64,000 bases of DNA from Desulfovibrio sp. DV (GTDB lineage: Bacteria; Desulfobacterota; Desulfovibrionia; Desulfovibrionales; Desulfovibrionaceae). The notes beneath the pieces were generated by a model that was given only the letters and a program-made list of their open reading frames with translations, did no database searches and was not told the origin of the DNA. The stretch is taken from contig NZ_MLBG01000007.1 of the NCBI RefSeq assembly GCF_001936595.1, forward strand, positions 20,629 through 84,628. The letters are read 5' to 3'. Position 1 is the stretch's first letter. The number at the start of each line of letters is the position of its first letter. The translations under genes and the position numbers were made by a program. This document shows positions 45,989 through 55,032 of this stretch, piece after piece.

Positions 45989-46867
45989 ATGTTTGCGTAT
46001 CGTGCGCTGTCCGATGCCGTTGCCGCTGTGCTGCGCGCCCGGCTGGCTGGTGTGGCTGTGGCCCCGGAACGCCTGTCCGTGCCGGTGCCGGGTGGGGTGC
46101 TCTTGTGTATGCCGGCGGCGGACGACCAGATCGCCGTGGTCAAGACCATCACCGTCCATCCGGACAACCGGGAGCGGCCGGTGATCCAGGGCGAGGTGGT
46201 CGTGATCGAGGCGGCCACGGGCCGGCGTCTGGGGACCCTTGACGGCCCGACCGTGACGGCCCGGCGCACGGCGGCGGTGAGCCTGCTGGCGGCCCGTCTG
46301 CTGGCGGCGGACCCTTCCGGTCCGCTCCTGGTCATCGGGGCCGGGGTCCAGGCCAGAGCCCATGTGGAGGCCTTTTGGCAGGGGCTTGGCGTGCGGGCCA
46401 TTACCCTTGCCGGCCGCACGCCGGCACGGGTCGAGGCCATGGCAGCCTCCCTGGCCGAGGCGGGTATTACGGTACAGGCGGCGACGGATAGTGCGGCAGT
46501 GGAGCAGGCCGCGCGGCAGGCGGCCCTGATCGTCACGGCCACCACGAGCCGCGAGCCGGTGCTGGCCGATGTGGTGCGCGGCGACGCGTTTGTCTCGGCT
46601 GTCGGGTCATTCACGCCGGAGGCGGCCGAGCTGCCGGCCTCGCTGGTCGCCCGCGCCGTCCTGTATGTCGATGATATGGAGTCGGCCAAGGTCGAGGCCG
46701 GGGATTATCTGCGCGCCGGCGTGGACTGGGGAACGGTCACGCCGCTCGATGCGGTGCTCGACGGCCCACCGCCGCGTCCGGCCGGTCCGGTGGTCTTTAA
46801 GACGGTTGGGCATGCCCTGTTTGATCTGGCGGCGGCCCGCCATGCCTTTGCCGGGAGTCTGCGGTAA
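45989..46867 (+). CDS. Ornithine cyclodeaminase/mu-crystallin family enzyme
   Basis: A 292-residue NAD(P)-dependent enzyme of the OCD family, which includes ornithine cyclodeaminase, pyrroline-2-carboxylate reductase and alanine dehydrogenase types. Landmarks: VKTITVHPDNRERP, a GxLDGPTVTARRTAA block, the Rossmann motif LVIGAGVQARAHVEAF, TATTSREPVL, and the C-terminal FKTVGHALFDLAAA. ATG 45989 has AGGAG 6 bases upstream. The protein is a little shorter than typical OCDs (about 310-350). The substrate cannot be assigned from sequence. The gene appears to be transcribed alone. Confidence 0.9.
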   Translation: MFAYRALSDAVAAVLRARLAGVAVAPERLSVPVPGGVLLCMPAADDQIAVVKTITVHPDNRERPVIQGEVVVIEAATGRRLGTLDGPTVTARRTAAVSLLAARLLAADPSGPLLVIGAGVQARAHVEAFWQGLGVRAITLAGRTPARVEAMAASLAEAGITVQAATDSAAVEQAARQAALIVTATTSREPVLADVVRGDAFVSAVGSFTPEAAELPASLVARAVLYVDDMESAKVEAGDYLRAGVDWGTVTPLDAVLDGPPPRPAGPVVFKTVGHALFDLAAARHAFAGSLR

Positions 46868-46960
46868 ACCATACCCCAGGCTTTAAGGGCCTTTTCCCGT
46901 GGCCCGTGGCTCCCGCCCACCGTCGCGATAACACCGGCCCCCTTTGCCCATTTGGGGGGT

Positions 46961-46981
46961 CCGGGGGCCTCAGGCCCCCGG
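46961..46981. repeat. GC-rich palindrome in convergent gap
   Basis: Arms CCGGGGGCC and GGCCCCCGG with loop TCA, between the convergent OCD and Kef genes, inside a low-complexity GC-rich stretch (about 46930-47010). It may be a dispersed intergenic repeat or a bidirectional terminator. Confidence 0.5.
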
Positions 46982-47048
46982 CCGCCGGAGGCTCTTCTCC
47001 CTTTTCTCCCCGGCCGCCGCGGAGGCACTCTTCCTCCCCCTTCGTCAA

Positions 47049-49019
47049 CTAAGCCGCACCCCGGAACAACCCTGCGCCTTTTTTGAGCGCTTCGGCCGTG
47101 CCCATGACGTAGAGCCGGTCGTTGGCGGCCAGGACGAAGGGGCCGTCGGGGTTGGGCACGAATTCGTCGCCGCGCCGGACGGCCGCCACGGTCAGGTCGT
47201 GCTCCCGGCGCAGGTGCACGTCCATCAGCGACCGGCCGGCCAGGGGCGAGGCCGTGTCCACGGTAAAGACGGTCACATGCAGGCCGGCCAGGGACTTGTC
47301 CGGCACAAACCCCACCATCTCGTCCAGGGACCCCGGCAGCATGGCCTTGTACCCCTCGCGCCGGATGTCCTGGACCATGCGCTCGATGTCGTCGCGTGGC
47401 AGCATGAACTTGTCCATCACCCGGGTGAAAACGGCCAGGGACGCCTCGAATTCCTCGGCAATGACGTCGTTGGCCCCAAGGTCGAGCAGGGCCTTGATCT
47501 CGGTGTTAAACCGGGTGCGGGCCACGATATAGATGGCCGGGTTCTCGAACCGGGCAATCTCCACGGCCCGTCTGGCGGCGGCGGCATCGGAAACGACCAC
47601 GGCCAGGGCCTTGGCCTCCTGCACACAGATATGGGTCAGCACACCGGGCTTGGAGGCGTCGCCGAAAATGATGGGTTCGCCTTTTTTGGCTTCGTTTCGG
47701 ACCGTGTCCGGGTTCATCTCCAAGATGACATAGGCGATGCCGGCTGCCTTGGCCGCCCGGGCGAGCTGCCGGCCGCCGGCTCCGAAGCCGAGGATGATCA
47801 GGTGGTTGCTGTACTCGGCCGTGGGTGCGTCCTCAGGCGTTTCACAGACCCGGAGCAGCCGGCATACGAGTACGGCGGCGCGTGGGGCCAGGGCGATCAG
47901 AAACGGGGCCAGGACCATGGTCAGGATGCTGGCGGCCAGGAATTTCTGGTAGAAATGCTCGGAAATGACCCCCTGGGTAAAACCGGCTTTGGCCAGGATA
48001 AAGGAAAATTCTCCCACCTGGCAAAGGGCCAGCCCGACCAGCACGGCAACGCGGGTGGGGTAGCCCAGGATGCGCGTGGCCACGCCTGCGGCCACGGCTT
48101 TGATGGCCAGCAGCAGGGCCGCCGCGGCCAGCACTTCGCCCAGATGGGCCGAGGCGGAGGAGACATTGAGCAGCATGCCGATGGAAATGAAGAACAGCGA
48201 CGTAAAGACGTCTTTAAACGGCAGCACGGCCTCGTGGAGACTTTCGCGGTAGTCGGACCCGGACAGGAGCAGACCGGCCAGAAACGCGCCCAGGGACAGG
48301 GACAGGCCAATGGCGGCGGTGAGCAGGCTGACCGCCAGACAAATGCCAAGGGCCGCCAGCAGGAAAAGTTCCCGACTGCGGGTGCGAACGATGGACAGCA
48401 GCAGCCCCGGCATCAGCTTGCGCGACATCACCACCAGCAGGAACAGGATGAGCGCGCCCTTGCCCACCGTGTAGACGATGGACGAGGTGAAACCGATGGT
48501 GCGTCCGGTCAGGAGCGGCACGGCCAGCATCATGGGCACGGCCAGCAGATCCTGGAAGATGAGGATGCCAAGGCTCACCCGGCCGTGGGGAGCCTCCATC
48601 TCGGCCCGTTCTTGGAGGGTTTTGAGCACGATGGCCGTACTGGACAGGGCGGCCAACATGCCGATCAGCACTGAGGAGCCGCCGGAAAAATCCACGCCGA
48701 AAAAGGCCAGGGCAAAAAAGACCACCCAGGTTAGCCCCATCTGGGCCGTGCCGCCGATGAAGACCGGGCGCTTGAGCCGCGACAAATCAGCCAGGGACAG
48801 TTCCAGGCCGATGGTGAAAAGCAGCATGATGACGCCGATTTCCGAGAGGATTTCGACGTCGTGGGCCGAGCGGACCAGACCCAGGCCATGGGGGCCGCAC
48901 AACATCCCGGTCAGCAACATGCCCACCAGGGCCGGTATTTTCATGCGGTGGCAGACCAGGATGACCACGACGGCCAGGCCAAAAACAACGGTGATGTCTG
49001 GAAGGACGGGGATATCCAT
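47049..49019 (-). CDS. Kef-type potassium/proton antiporter with TrkA-N and TrkA-C
   Basis: A 656-residue CPA2 antiporter. The N-terminal 380 residues hold about 12 membrane helices with the Kef-type FQDLLAVPMM (Q and D conserved) and CQVGEFSFILAKAG. A TrkA-N NAD-binding domain follows (LGFGAGGRQLARAAKAAG), then a C-terminal TrkA-C domain (about 560-645). Such proteins exchange K+ for protons and are gated by nucleotide or thiol ligands. ATG 49019 begins the first helix region; the ribosome site is weak, so it may be translated after the upstream MarR gene, which is 91 bases away on the same strand. The two C-terminal regulatory domains distinguish it from the second Kef gene nearby. Confidence 0.92.
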   Translation of the reverse strand: MDIPVLPDITVVFGLAVVVILVCHRMKIPALVGMLLTGMLCGPHGLGLVRSAHDVEILSEIGVIMLLFTIGLELSLADLSRLKRPVFIGGTAQMGLTWVVFFALAFFGVDFSGGSSVLIGMLAALSSTAIVLKTLQERAEMEAPHGRVSLGILIFQDLLAVPMMLAVPLLTGRTIGFTSSIVYTVGKGALILFLLVVMSRKLMPGLLLSIVRTRSRELFLLAALGICLAVSLLTAAIGLSLSLGAFLAGLLLSGSDYRESLHEAVLPFKDVFTSLFFISIGMLLNVSSASAHLGEVLAAAALLLAIKAVAAGVATRILGYPTRVAVLVGLALCQVGEFSFILAKAGFTQGVISEHFYQKFLAASILTMVLAPFLIALAPRAAVLVCRLLRVCETPEDAPTAEYSNHLIILGFGAGGRQLARAAKAAGIAYVILEMNPDTVRNEAKKGEPIIFGDASKPGVLTHICVQEAKALAVVVSDAAAARRAVEIARFENPAIYIVARTRFNTEIKALLDLGANDVIAEEFEASLAVFTRVMDKFMLPRDDIERMVQDIRREGYKAMLPGSLDEMVGFVPDKSLAGLHVTVFTVDTASPLAGRSLMDVHLRREHDLTVAAVRRGDEFVPNPDGPFVLAANDRLYVMGTAEALKKGAGLFRGAA

Positions 49020-49110
49020 ACGGTGGGTATGCCTCAAAAAGGTGCTTAGGGGGAGGGGCTTCGGGGCTGTCGGAACGCGGTATCTCGGGGAACGTGCCGG
49101 TTTTGCTGGC

Positions 49111-49590
49111 TCAGGCGCTTGCTTCCTGGCGCGCGGCTTCCATGCAGTGTCGCAGGACATCCAGGGAGGCCAGGACGGCCTCGCGTTGGGCCGGTTCGAC
49201 CCGCTCCATCATGCTCTGGAACAGGCCCGCCATGAAGGCCCGGACATCCTCGCGGGCGCGTCGCCCGGCCGGGGTGAGGCTTAACAAGGTGACCCGGGCA
49301 TCGGCAGGATCGGGATGTTTGTCGATCAGCCCCTGCCGCAGGAGCTGGGTGGCGACGGCCGTGACCCGGCTTTTGGTGACACCCAGGCGCCGGCCGAGTT
49401 CGCCGGGAGCCAGATAGCGGTTTTCACCCAGGGCAAGGAGGGCGCGCAGGGCGGCCGGCGGCAGGCCGAACCGCTCGCTTTGCATGGCGATGCGGGCCTG
49501 GCAACAGGCAAAGAGATTTTCCACCGCTTCCTGCAGGCGTCTGGCCTGGCGGGCAGCGATATCGGCGTCGGGGGACGGTACGTCGGACAT
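49111..49590 (-). CDS. MarR-family transcriptional regulator
   Basis: A 159-residue winged-helix regulator: an N-terminal dimerisation helix, LPPAALRALLALGENRYLAPGELGRRLGVTKSRVTAVATQLLRQGLI as the helix-turn-helix (about 45-90), then the wing with DPADARVTLLSLTPAGRRA, and a C-terminal helical tail. MarR proteins usually repress efflux or stress genes and release on binding phenolic ligands. It lies directly upstream of the Kef-type antiporter, which is its likely target. On the minus strand a TTGACA (49628-49623) and TAGGTG (49604-49599) leave almost no leader before ATG 49590, so a leaderless mRNA is possible. Confidence 0.9.
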   Translation of the reverse strand: MSDVPSPDADIAARQARRLQEAVENLFACCQARIAMQSERFGLPPAALRALLALGENRYLAPGELGRRLGVTKSRVTAVATQLLRQGLIDKHPDPADARVTLLSLTPAGRRAREDVRAFMAGLFQSMMERVEPAQREAVLASLDVLRHCMEAARQEASA

Positions 49591-49737
49591 GATGCCCACA
49601 CCTAAGGGAGCGCGGGCGGCACTGTCAATGCGCCAGAGGCAGAAAGACGAATGCGCCATGGCGTTTGGCCGGGCCATGGTGTAGACTGCTGCCAGAGACT
49701 GTGGCCGCCGGCAGTGGCCGCAGCCGGGAGGCATCCC

Positions 49738-49935
49738 ATGTCCCAGCCCAAGACTCCGTGGATCTGTCAGAAGTGCCAGGCTGAAAACGACCCGGATTTC
49801 ACGCATTGCCGTATGTGCGGCGAGAAACATCCTGATGCGCCGCCGGTGGAAGTGGCCTGCGCCAGCTGCGGCACAAAGCATCCGGGTGGCAGTTGTTGCC
49901 CCTTGTGCGGCAGCCTGGAATTTCTGCAACTGTAG
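49738..49935 (+). CDS. Tiny RanBP2-type zinc-finger protein
   Basis: A 65-residue protein with two zinc modules. The first, at about residues 8-27, follows exactly the RanBP2-type pattern W-x-C-x2-C-x3-N-x6-C-x2-C, a finger used in eukaryotes for RNA or ubiquitin binding. The second (about 40-60) is a zinc-ribbon-like pair of knuckles, C-x2-C then C-x2-C, ending in LCGSLEFLQL. No other domain is present. ATG 49738 has GGGAGG 6 bases upstream. It is divergent from the MarR gene and lies 114 bases before the second Kef gene. Single-stranded RNA or protein binding is a family-based guess. Confidence 0.75.
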   Translation: MSQPKTPWICQKCQAENDPDFTHCRMCGEKHPDAPPVEVACASCGTKHPGGSCCPLCGSLEFLQL

Positions 49936-50049
49936 CAGCGGGAAGACCTGCGGCCACGGGGACGTTTTGTTCCCCAACAGGTCAGCCGGCAGCCGTCCCC
50001 GGAAACTTCCGGGGCCGGCGCTATGCCGTTTTGCCCCCAAGGAGGTGTC

Positions 50050-51789
50050 ATGCCCCATGATATTGACCTGATTTTGACCCTGACCGGCGGTCTGGTGGCC
50101 GCCCTGATCCTGGGCCTGACCGCCCGCCGGCTGTCGCTGTCGCCCATAGTCGGCTACCTGGCGGCCGGGTTTCTGATCGGCCCGTTCACTCCGGGCTTTG
50201 TGGCCGATGGCGGCCTTGCCAACCAGTTCGCCGAGTTGGGCGTCATTTTGCTCATGTTCGGTGTGGGCCTGCATTTTCATCTCAAGGATCTGGTGGCCGT
50301 ACGCGGCGTGGCCGTGCCCGGAGCCGTGGCCCAGATTGCCGCCTCGGCGGCCCTGGGGGCCGTGGTCAGCCATGCCCTGGGCTGGTCCTGGACGGCTGGA
50401 ATCGTTTTTGGCGTGGCCATTTCCGTGGCCAGCACCGTGGTCCTGACGCGCGTTTTGGCCGACAACCGGGCGCTGCATACCCCGACCGGCCACATTGCCG
50501 TGGGCTGGCTCATTGTCGAGGATCTGTTCACCATCCTGGTGCTGGTGCTGCTGCCGGCGCTCTATGGCCCAACCGACGGCGGCAACGGCCTGGGCCTGAC
50601 CCTGGGCATTGCCCTGGCCAAGCTGGCCGCCCTGGTTGCGGTCACGGCCGTGGCCGGACGTTGGCTTCTGCCGCGCTTTTTCGGCCATGTGGCCCGCACC
50701 GGTTCCCGGGAGCTTTTCACCCTGGCCGTGCTGGCCGCCGCCTTGGGGCTGGCTGTGGGCTCGGCGCTCTTTTTCGGCGCATCCATGGCCCTTGGGGCCT
50801 TTCTGGCCGGCATGATCGTCGGACAGTCGGAGTTCGGGGCCAGGGCCGCCTCGGACGCCTTGCCCATGCGCGACGCCTTTGCCGTGCTGTTTTTCGTTTC
50901 CGTGGGGATGCTGCTCGATCCGACCACGGTGGTGGCCCAGTGGCGTCTGGAGCTGGCCACCATCGGCATTGTGCTTTTCGGCAAGCCGCTGGCCGCGCTT
51001 GTGGTCGTGCTGCTCCTTCGCCGGCCCCTGGAGGTCGCCCTGTCCGTGGCCGTGGCCCTGGCCCAGATCGGCGAATTCTCCTTCATTCTGGCCGCCCTGG
51101 CCGCAAGCCTGGGTATTTTGCCGCCGGAAGCCACCAACGCCCTGGTCCTGGCCTCGGTGGTGTCGATCATTTTAAACCCCTGGCTCTATCAGGCCGTGGC
51201 CCCGGTTGTGGCCTTGCTTTCGCGCAAGGGGCTTATCCGGGCGCAAGCGACGCCAAGCGGGGAAGGGTTTGCCACTGACGCCGTCAGGCACCGGGCCGTG
51301 GTGGTGGGCTATGGGCCGGTTGGCGCGACGCTGTGCCGCATTTTGCGCGACAACGGCATCGAGCCGGTGGTGGTGGAGATGAACATCGAAACCGCGCGGT
51401 CACTGGCGGCCTCTGGCGTGCCGGTTGTTCACGGCGATGCCGCGAGCCGGGAGATTTTGCTCCATGCCGGCATCATGTCGGCTCAAAGCCTGCTTATTAC
51501 CGCATCGGAAGTGGCGGCGGCCGAGATCGTGGCCGCGGCCCTGGATCTGCATCCGGGCCTTCACATCGCCAGTCGGGCCGGCTATCTGCGCGAGGCCGCT
51601 GCCCAGCGTCGGGCCGGAGCCCAGGCGGTCTTTTCCGGGGAGGGCGAGATCGCCCTGTCCATGACCGCCTATGTGCTTCATGAACTCGGGGCCACGGACG
51701 AGCAGATCGACCGCGAGCGCGAACGGGTGCGCCGGGAGCTTTTCGAGTCGGTCAGTCCGGCAGAGCCAGGCAGTCCGGTCCCGGCCTGA
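50050..51789 (+). CDS. Kef/YbaL-type cation-proton antiporter with TrkA-N
   Basis: A 579-residue CPA2 antiporter. About 12-13 membrane helices (SPIVGYLAAGFLIGP, the LIVEDLFTILVLVLLP segment, AQIGEFSFILAALA) are followed by a TrkA-N domain (VVVGYGPVGATLCRILRDNG). There is no TrkA-C, unlike the antiporter at 47049. The KefC-type glutamine before the helix aspartate is E (VED), as in YbaL-type members, so its ion may differ. ATG 50050 has a near-perfect AAGGAGGTG. Its 3' end is 9 bases from the convergent MFS gene. Confidence 0.93.
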   Translation: MPHDIDLILTLTGGLVAALILGLTARRLSLSPIVGYLAAGFLIGPFTPGFVADGGLANQFAELGVILLMFGVGLHFHLKDLVAVRGVAVPGAVAQIAASAALGAVVSHALGWSWTAGIVFGVAISVASTVVLTRVLADNRALHTPTGHIAVGWLIVEDLFTILVLVLLPALYGPTDGGNGLGLTLGIALAKLAALVAVTAVAGRWLLPRFFGHVARTGSRELFTLAVLAAALGLAVGSALFFGASMALGAFLAGMIVGQSEFGARAASDALPMRDAFAVLFFVSVGMLLDPTTVVAQWRLELATIGIVLFGKPLAALVVVLLLRRPLEVALSVAVALAQIGEFSFILAALAASLGILPPEATNALVLASVVSIILNPWLYQAVAPVVALLSRKGLIRAQATPSGEGFATDAVRHRAVVVGYGPVGATLCRILRDNGIEPVVVEMNIETARSLAASGVPVVHGDAASREILLHAGIMSAQSLLITASEVAAAEIVAAALDLHPGLHIASRAGYLREAAAQRRAGAQAVFSGEGEIALSMTAYVLHELGATDEQIDRERERVRRELFESVSPAEPGSPVPA

Positions 51790-51798
51790 AGCCGGCGA

Positions 51799-53253
51799 TC
51801 AGGAGCGCGCGTTGCGGGCCTTGGCGTTTTCCAACTGCCAAGCCCAGGCCGCCAGGGCGATGGCCATAACCAGCAGGCCGGCCAGGGCGTGGAACACCCC
51901 GGCCACGCCGGCGGCCAGGGCGGCCGGCGGGGCATTGGTGAATTCGGCGTGGCTGGCCACGGTTCCGGAGGCGGCCACCAGCCCGGAGAAGATCGTGGCC
52001 ACCAGCGGCAGGCCGGTTGATTGGCCAAACACCCGGGCGTAGTTGGCCAGCCCGGAACCGACGCCCAGGCGGTGGGGCGGCATCTGGCCCATGATGGTGG
52101 AATTATTCGGGGCCTGGAAAATGCCGATGCCAAGGCCGACCGGCATGGAACGCAGCAGATAGCCCCACCAGGGCGTGTGTTCGGTCAGCGTCCCCAGGGC
52201 CAGACAGCCGCCAAGGAGTACGAGAAGCCCCACGAGGCTGATGACCCGGGTGCCGTAGCGGTCGGCCAGGGAGCCGGAGAGTGGCGCGGTCAGGGCCATG
52301 GAGGCCGGCAGGATCATGAGCAAAAGCCCGACCTCGGTGACGGTGTGCCCTTGGGCCGACTGCAGGAAAAACGGCATGATAAAGCCGCTGGCCCCGGTGA
52401 TGAAGACCAGCACCGACATGGCCAGGGGCAGCGACACCAGGGGATTGGCAAAGAGCGTCAGGTCGAGCATGGGGGCCGGGCTCTTGCGCTCCACCGCCAC
52501 AAAAACGGCCAGACCGGCGGCGCTGATGCCGAGGAGTCCCAGGGCAAGGGGATCGGACGGGCCGTTTCGCTGCATGAAGGTCATGCCCAGGCAGTAGCAG
52601 GCCAGGGTCAGGCAGGCGAGCGCCGCCCCGGGCACGTCAAAGCGCTCCCCCTGGCGCACCGGCGGCAGCGAGGGCATGTAACGGCGCACCGCGACATAGG
52701 CCAGAAGGCCCAGGGGGACGTTGAGCAGAAACAAGGCCCGCCAGCCGGCCAGACCGATAATCACCCCGCCAAGGGGCGGCCCGATCATGAGGCCCATGGC
52801 TACGGTGCCGCCGATAAAGCCCAAGGCCCGGCCCCGGCTGGCCGGGGGGGCGATCTGGGTCACGATGGCCATGCCTAGGGATTGGCTCATGGCTGCGCCA
52901 ATGCCCTGCAGCGCCCGAAAGCCGATCAGCCAATACACCGACGGGGACAGGCCGCAGCACAGCGAGGCCAGGATGAAAAGGACCAGTCCGGTGGAGAAAA
53001 TGCGTTTCTTGTCGCGCATATCGCCCAGGCGCGAGATCAGGAGAAGCAGGCTGGCGATGACCAGCACGTAGCTTAGGATGACCCACTGGATGGTGGCGAA
53101 ATCCGTGTTCAGGCTCTCCGTCAGGGTGGGCAGGGCCACGTTGACGATGCTCATATCGAGCGTGGCCATAAAGACCATGAGATTGACCCCGATCATGGCC
53201 AGGGCCGGACGCGTGCCCGGCTGCGGCCCGGCGGGGGCGTTTAGCTGTATCAT
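51799..53253 (-). CDS. MFS exporter, DHA2 (14-helix) type
   Basis: A 484-residue major-facilitator transporter with about 14 membrane helices. It starts with the DHA2-type ALAMIGVNLMVFMATLDMSIVNVALPTL and has motif A at LGDMRDKKRIF and motif C-like GFIGGTVAMGLMIGPPLGG. The second half contains SGSLADRYGTR. It would export drugs or small toxic molecules by proton antiport. ATG 53253 follows AAGGA. The gene lies 70 bases after a methyltransferase-kinase gene on the same strand. No regulator adjoins it. Confidence 0.93.
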   Translation of the reverse strand: MIQLNAPAGPQPGTRPALAMIGVNLMVFMATLDMSIVNVALPTLTESLNTDFATIQWVILSYVLVIASLLLLISRLGDMRDKKRIFSTGLVLFILASLCCGLSPSVYWLIGFRALQGIGAAMSQSLGMAIVTQIAPPASRGRALGFIGGTVAMGLMIGPPLGGVIIGLAGWRALFLLNVPLGLLAYVAVRRYMPSLPPVRQGERFDVPGAALACLTLACYCLGMTFMQRNGPSDPLALGLLGISAAGLAVFVAVERKSPAPMLDLTLFANPLVSLPLAMSVLVFITGASGFIMPFFLQSAQGHTVTEVGLLLMILPASMALTAPLSGSLADRYGTRVISLVGLLVLLGGCLALGTLTEHTPWWGYLLRSMPVGLGIGIFQAPNNSTIMGQMPPHRLGVGSGLANYARVFGQSTGLPLVATIFSGLVAASGTVASHAEFTNAPPAALAAGVAGVFHALAGLLVMAIALAAWAWQLENAKARNARS

Positions 53254-53323
53254 AGACGTATAATCCTTGAGCGGCTCGATGCCGGTCCCCGTGTACGCCA
53301 CTGCGCGGCGACGGGGAAGGGAA

Positions 53324-54973
53324 TTATGGGGCGGCGTCCGGCAGGCGATGGTCCAGGCTGCCATTGGTCACGGCGGCAAAAAGCCAGTGGGTGAAGCGGG
53401 CCAGGGAGTCGGTGTCGGCCTGGCGCGACAGGGGATGGCGGGCGAGCATCCGGTCCATGGCCGGGGGCAGGCCGGCCGTCCCGGGCAGCCCCAGGTACTT
53501 TGCCTGGGCCTGGAGTTTCTGGCCGACGAGATTGACCCCCCGGTCAATGAGCAGTTGCAGGGGGATGTCGCAGGCCAGCTGCCATTCGAGGTCGATATAG
53601 CGCACGTCGCCGGTGGCCGGGTGGCGCAGCACATTGCCGGGATGGGCATCCAGGAGGCGGCCGGACAGCCAGCGAGCCTTTTCGTGCCCCGGGTAGAGGT
53701 CCGCCCCAAGCTGGCCGCGGCAAAAGGCGGCAAAGCCCGCCGCAGCGGCCGGGTCGCCGGGTCTGGCCCGGGAGGCGGCCAGTTCCATCCATTCGATGAG
53801 CAGCCGGCCGGCCCGGGCCGGGTCGCCGTCTTCCACCGCATCCAGGATCATTTCCAGAAAGCTGGCGTAGCCGAGATGGTACGGTTCGCCGGCCTTTATC
53901 TGCTGGCGTCCGGCGGCAAAGGCCGGCGGCGGCAGGTTGTGGAGGTTTCGCCGGGTGACGGCCACGCCGCCTGCCCCCTTGTCCACAAACCGGGTCATGG
54001 TCTGGAAATGCGGCGGGCAGGAGTCGGCATTGACGGCCACGGCCAGGGTTGCGGCGTTGGCGGCGAGCAGGGGGGCGTCCTCCCGGCTGGCTGCCAGGAC
54101 GAGAAACGAGTTCATGAAATGGCCGGCCACGCCGCCGGACAGGGCCGAGCGCAGGAACTGGCGTTCGCCAAAGGCCGGCACGGCCCGGCCTCCCGGATCG
54201 GCGGTGGGCAGTTCCAGGAGCGGCAGGACGGAAAAGCCGTCGCGGCCAAGGGCCGCTTCGCTGACCACGGCGTCGGGCATCTTGTAGTCCGGGGAGGGAT
54301 AGTGCCAGCGGGTGGCGCCAAAGCCGGCGCGGGCCAGCATGGCGGCCAGGGCCGGCCGGTCAAAGGTGCGCACTCCCGGCCGGCCGGGATAGCCGTTTAT
54401 GCCGTCATAGGGCCGGCCGGTGTGGTCTTCGGGCAGCCCGGCCAGATACTTGTGGCCCAGGCGGTTTTCGATGGCCAGGATCAGGCAGCCGTCCGGGGCG
54501 AGATAGCGCCGGGCCTCGGCCAGGAGCCGGGCGTAGGGTTCGGGACCCTCCACAAAGGCCCCGGCGTATTCCAGCACGCCAACCAGGGTCACCACATCAA
54601 AAAGGCCGTCGTAGGGCAGGCCCACGGCGTTGGCAGTGATGATCTCCAGATTGGGGGCGTCGGGCAACCGGGCGCGGATGACGGCCGCCCGGTCCGGGGA
54701 GCCTTCCACGGCTGTTATGCGATGGGGCAGGCTGGCCAGATGGGCGGTCAGCGCCCCGCAGCCGGCCCCGAGTTCCAGGATGCGGCCGGCCGGACCGAAA
54801 TCGATCCAGGAGAGCAGGGTCTTTCGGCGCGGCGAAAGATGGTAGCGCACGGCCCAGGAGGCATCCTTGGGATAGAGCTCGTATTCGTTGACCGTGTGGT
54901 CTGTAAAAAACTTGAGCAGCCAGGCTTCCGAGCCGTCGCTGTAGCCGATGCCGGCGTCATCCCCGTTGGTCAT
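53324..54973 (-). CDS. Methyltransferase-kinase fusion protein
   Basis: A 549-residue protein with two enzymatic parts. Residues 60-240 form a class I SAM methyltransferase (motif I RILELGAGCG, about 64-73; DVVTLVGVLEYAGAF; LAPDGCLILAIENRLGHKY). The C-terminal third resembles an aminoglycoside phosphotransferase/small-molecule kinase: D442-A-H-P-G-N447 as the catalytic loop and I460-D461-L-E as the metal aspartate. The order methyltransferase then kinase is that of WbdD, which caps O-antigen chains, though I see no coiled-coil ruler here. No membrane segment is visible. ATG 54973 follows AGGACAGG. The aminotransferase gene is 59 bases upstream on the same strand. Confidence 0.8.
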   Translation of the reverse strand: MTNGDDAGIGYSDGSEAWLLKFFTDHTVNEYELYPKDASWAVRYHLSPRRKTLLSWIDFGPAGRILELGAGCGALTAHLASLPHRITAVEGSPDRAAVIRARLPDAPNLEIITANAVGLPYDGLFDVVTLVGVLEYAGAFVEGPEPYARLLAEARRYLAPDGCLILAIENRLGHKYLAGLPEDHTGRPYDGINGYPGRPGVRTFDRPALAAMLARAGFGATRWHYPSPDYKMPDAVVSEAALGRDGFSVLPLLELPTADPGGRAVPAFGERQFLRSALSGGVAGHFMNSFLVLAASREDAPLLAANAATLAVAVNADSCPPHFQTMTRFVDKGAGGVAVTRRNLHNLPPPAFAAGRQQIKAGEPYHLGYASFLEMILDAVEDGDPARAGRLLIEWMELAASRARPGDPAAAAGFAAFCRGQLGADLYPGHEKARWLSGRLLDAHPGNVLRHPATGDVRYIDLEWQLACDIPLQLLIDRGVNLVGQKLQAQAKYLGLPGTAGLPPAMDRMLARHPLSRQADTDSLARFTHWLFAAVTNGSLDHRLPDAAP

Positions 54974-55032
54974 GTCCTGTCCTTTGCGGCGGTTTTGGCA
55001 ACAGGCGCGGGATGCCCGGTGGGTGGGCCGGT

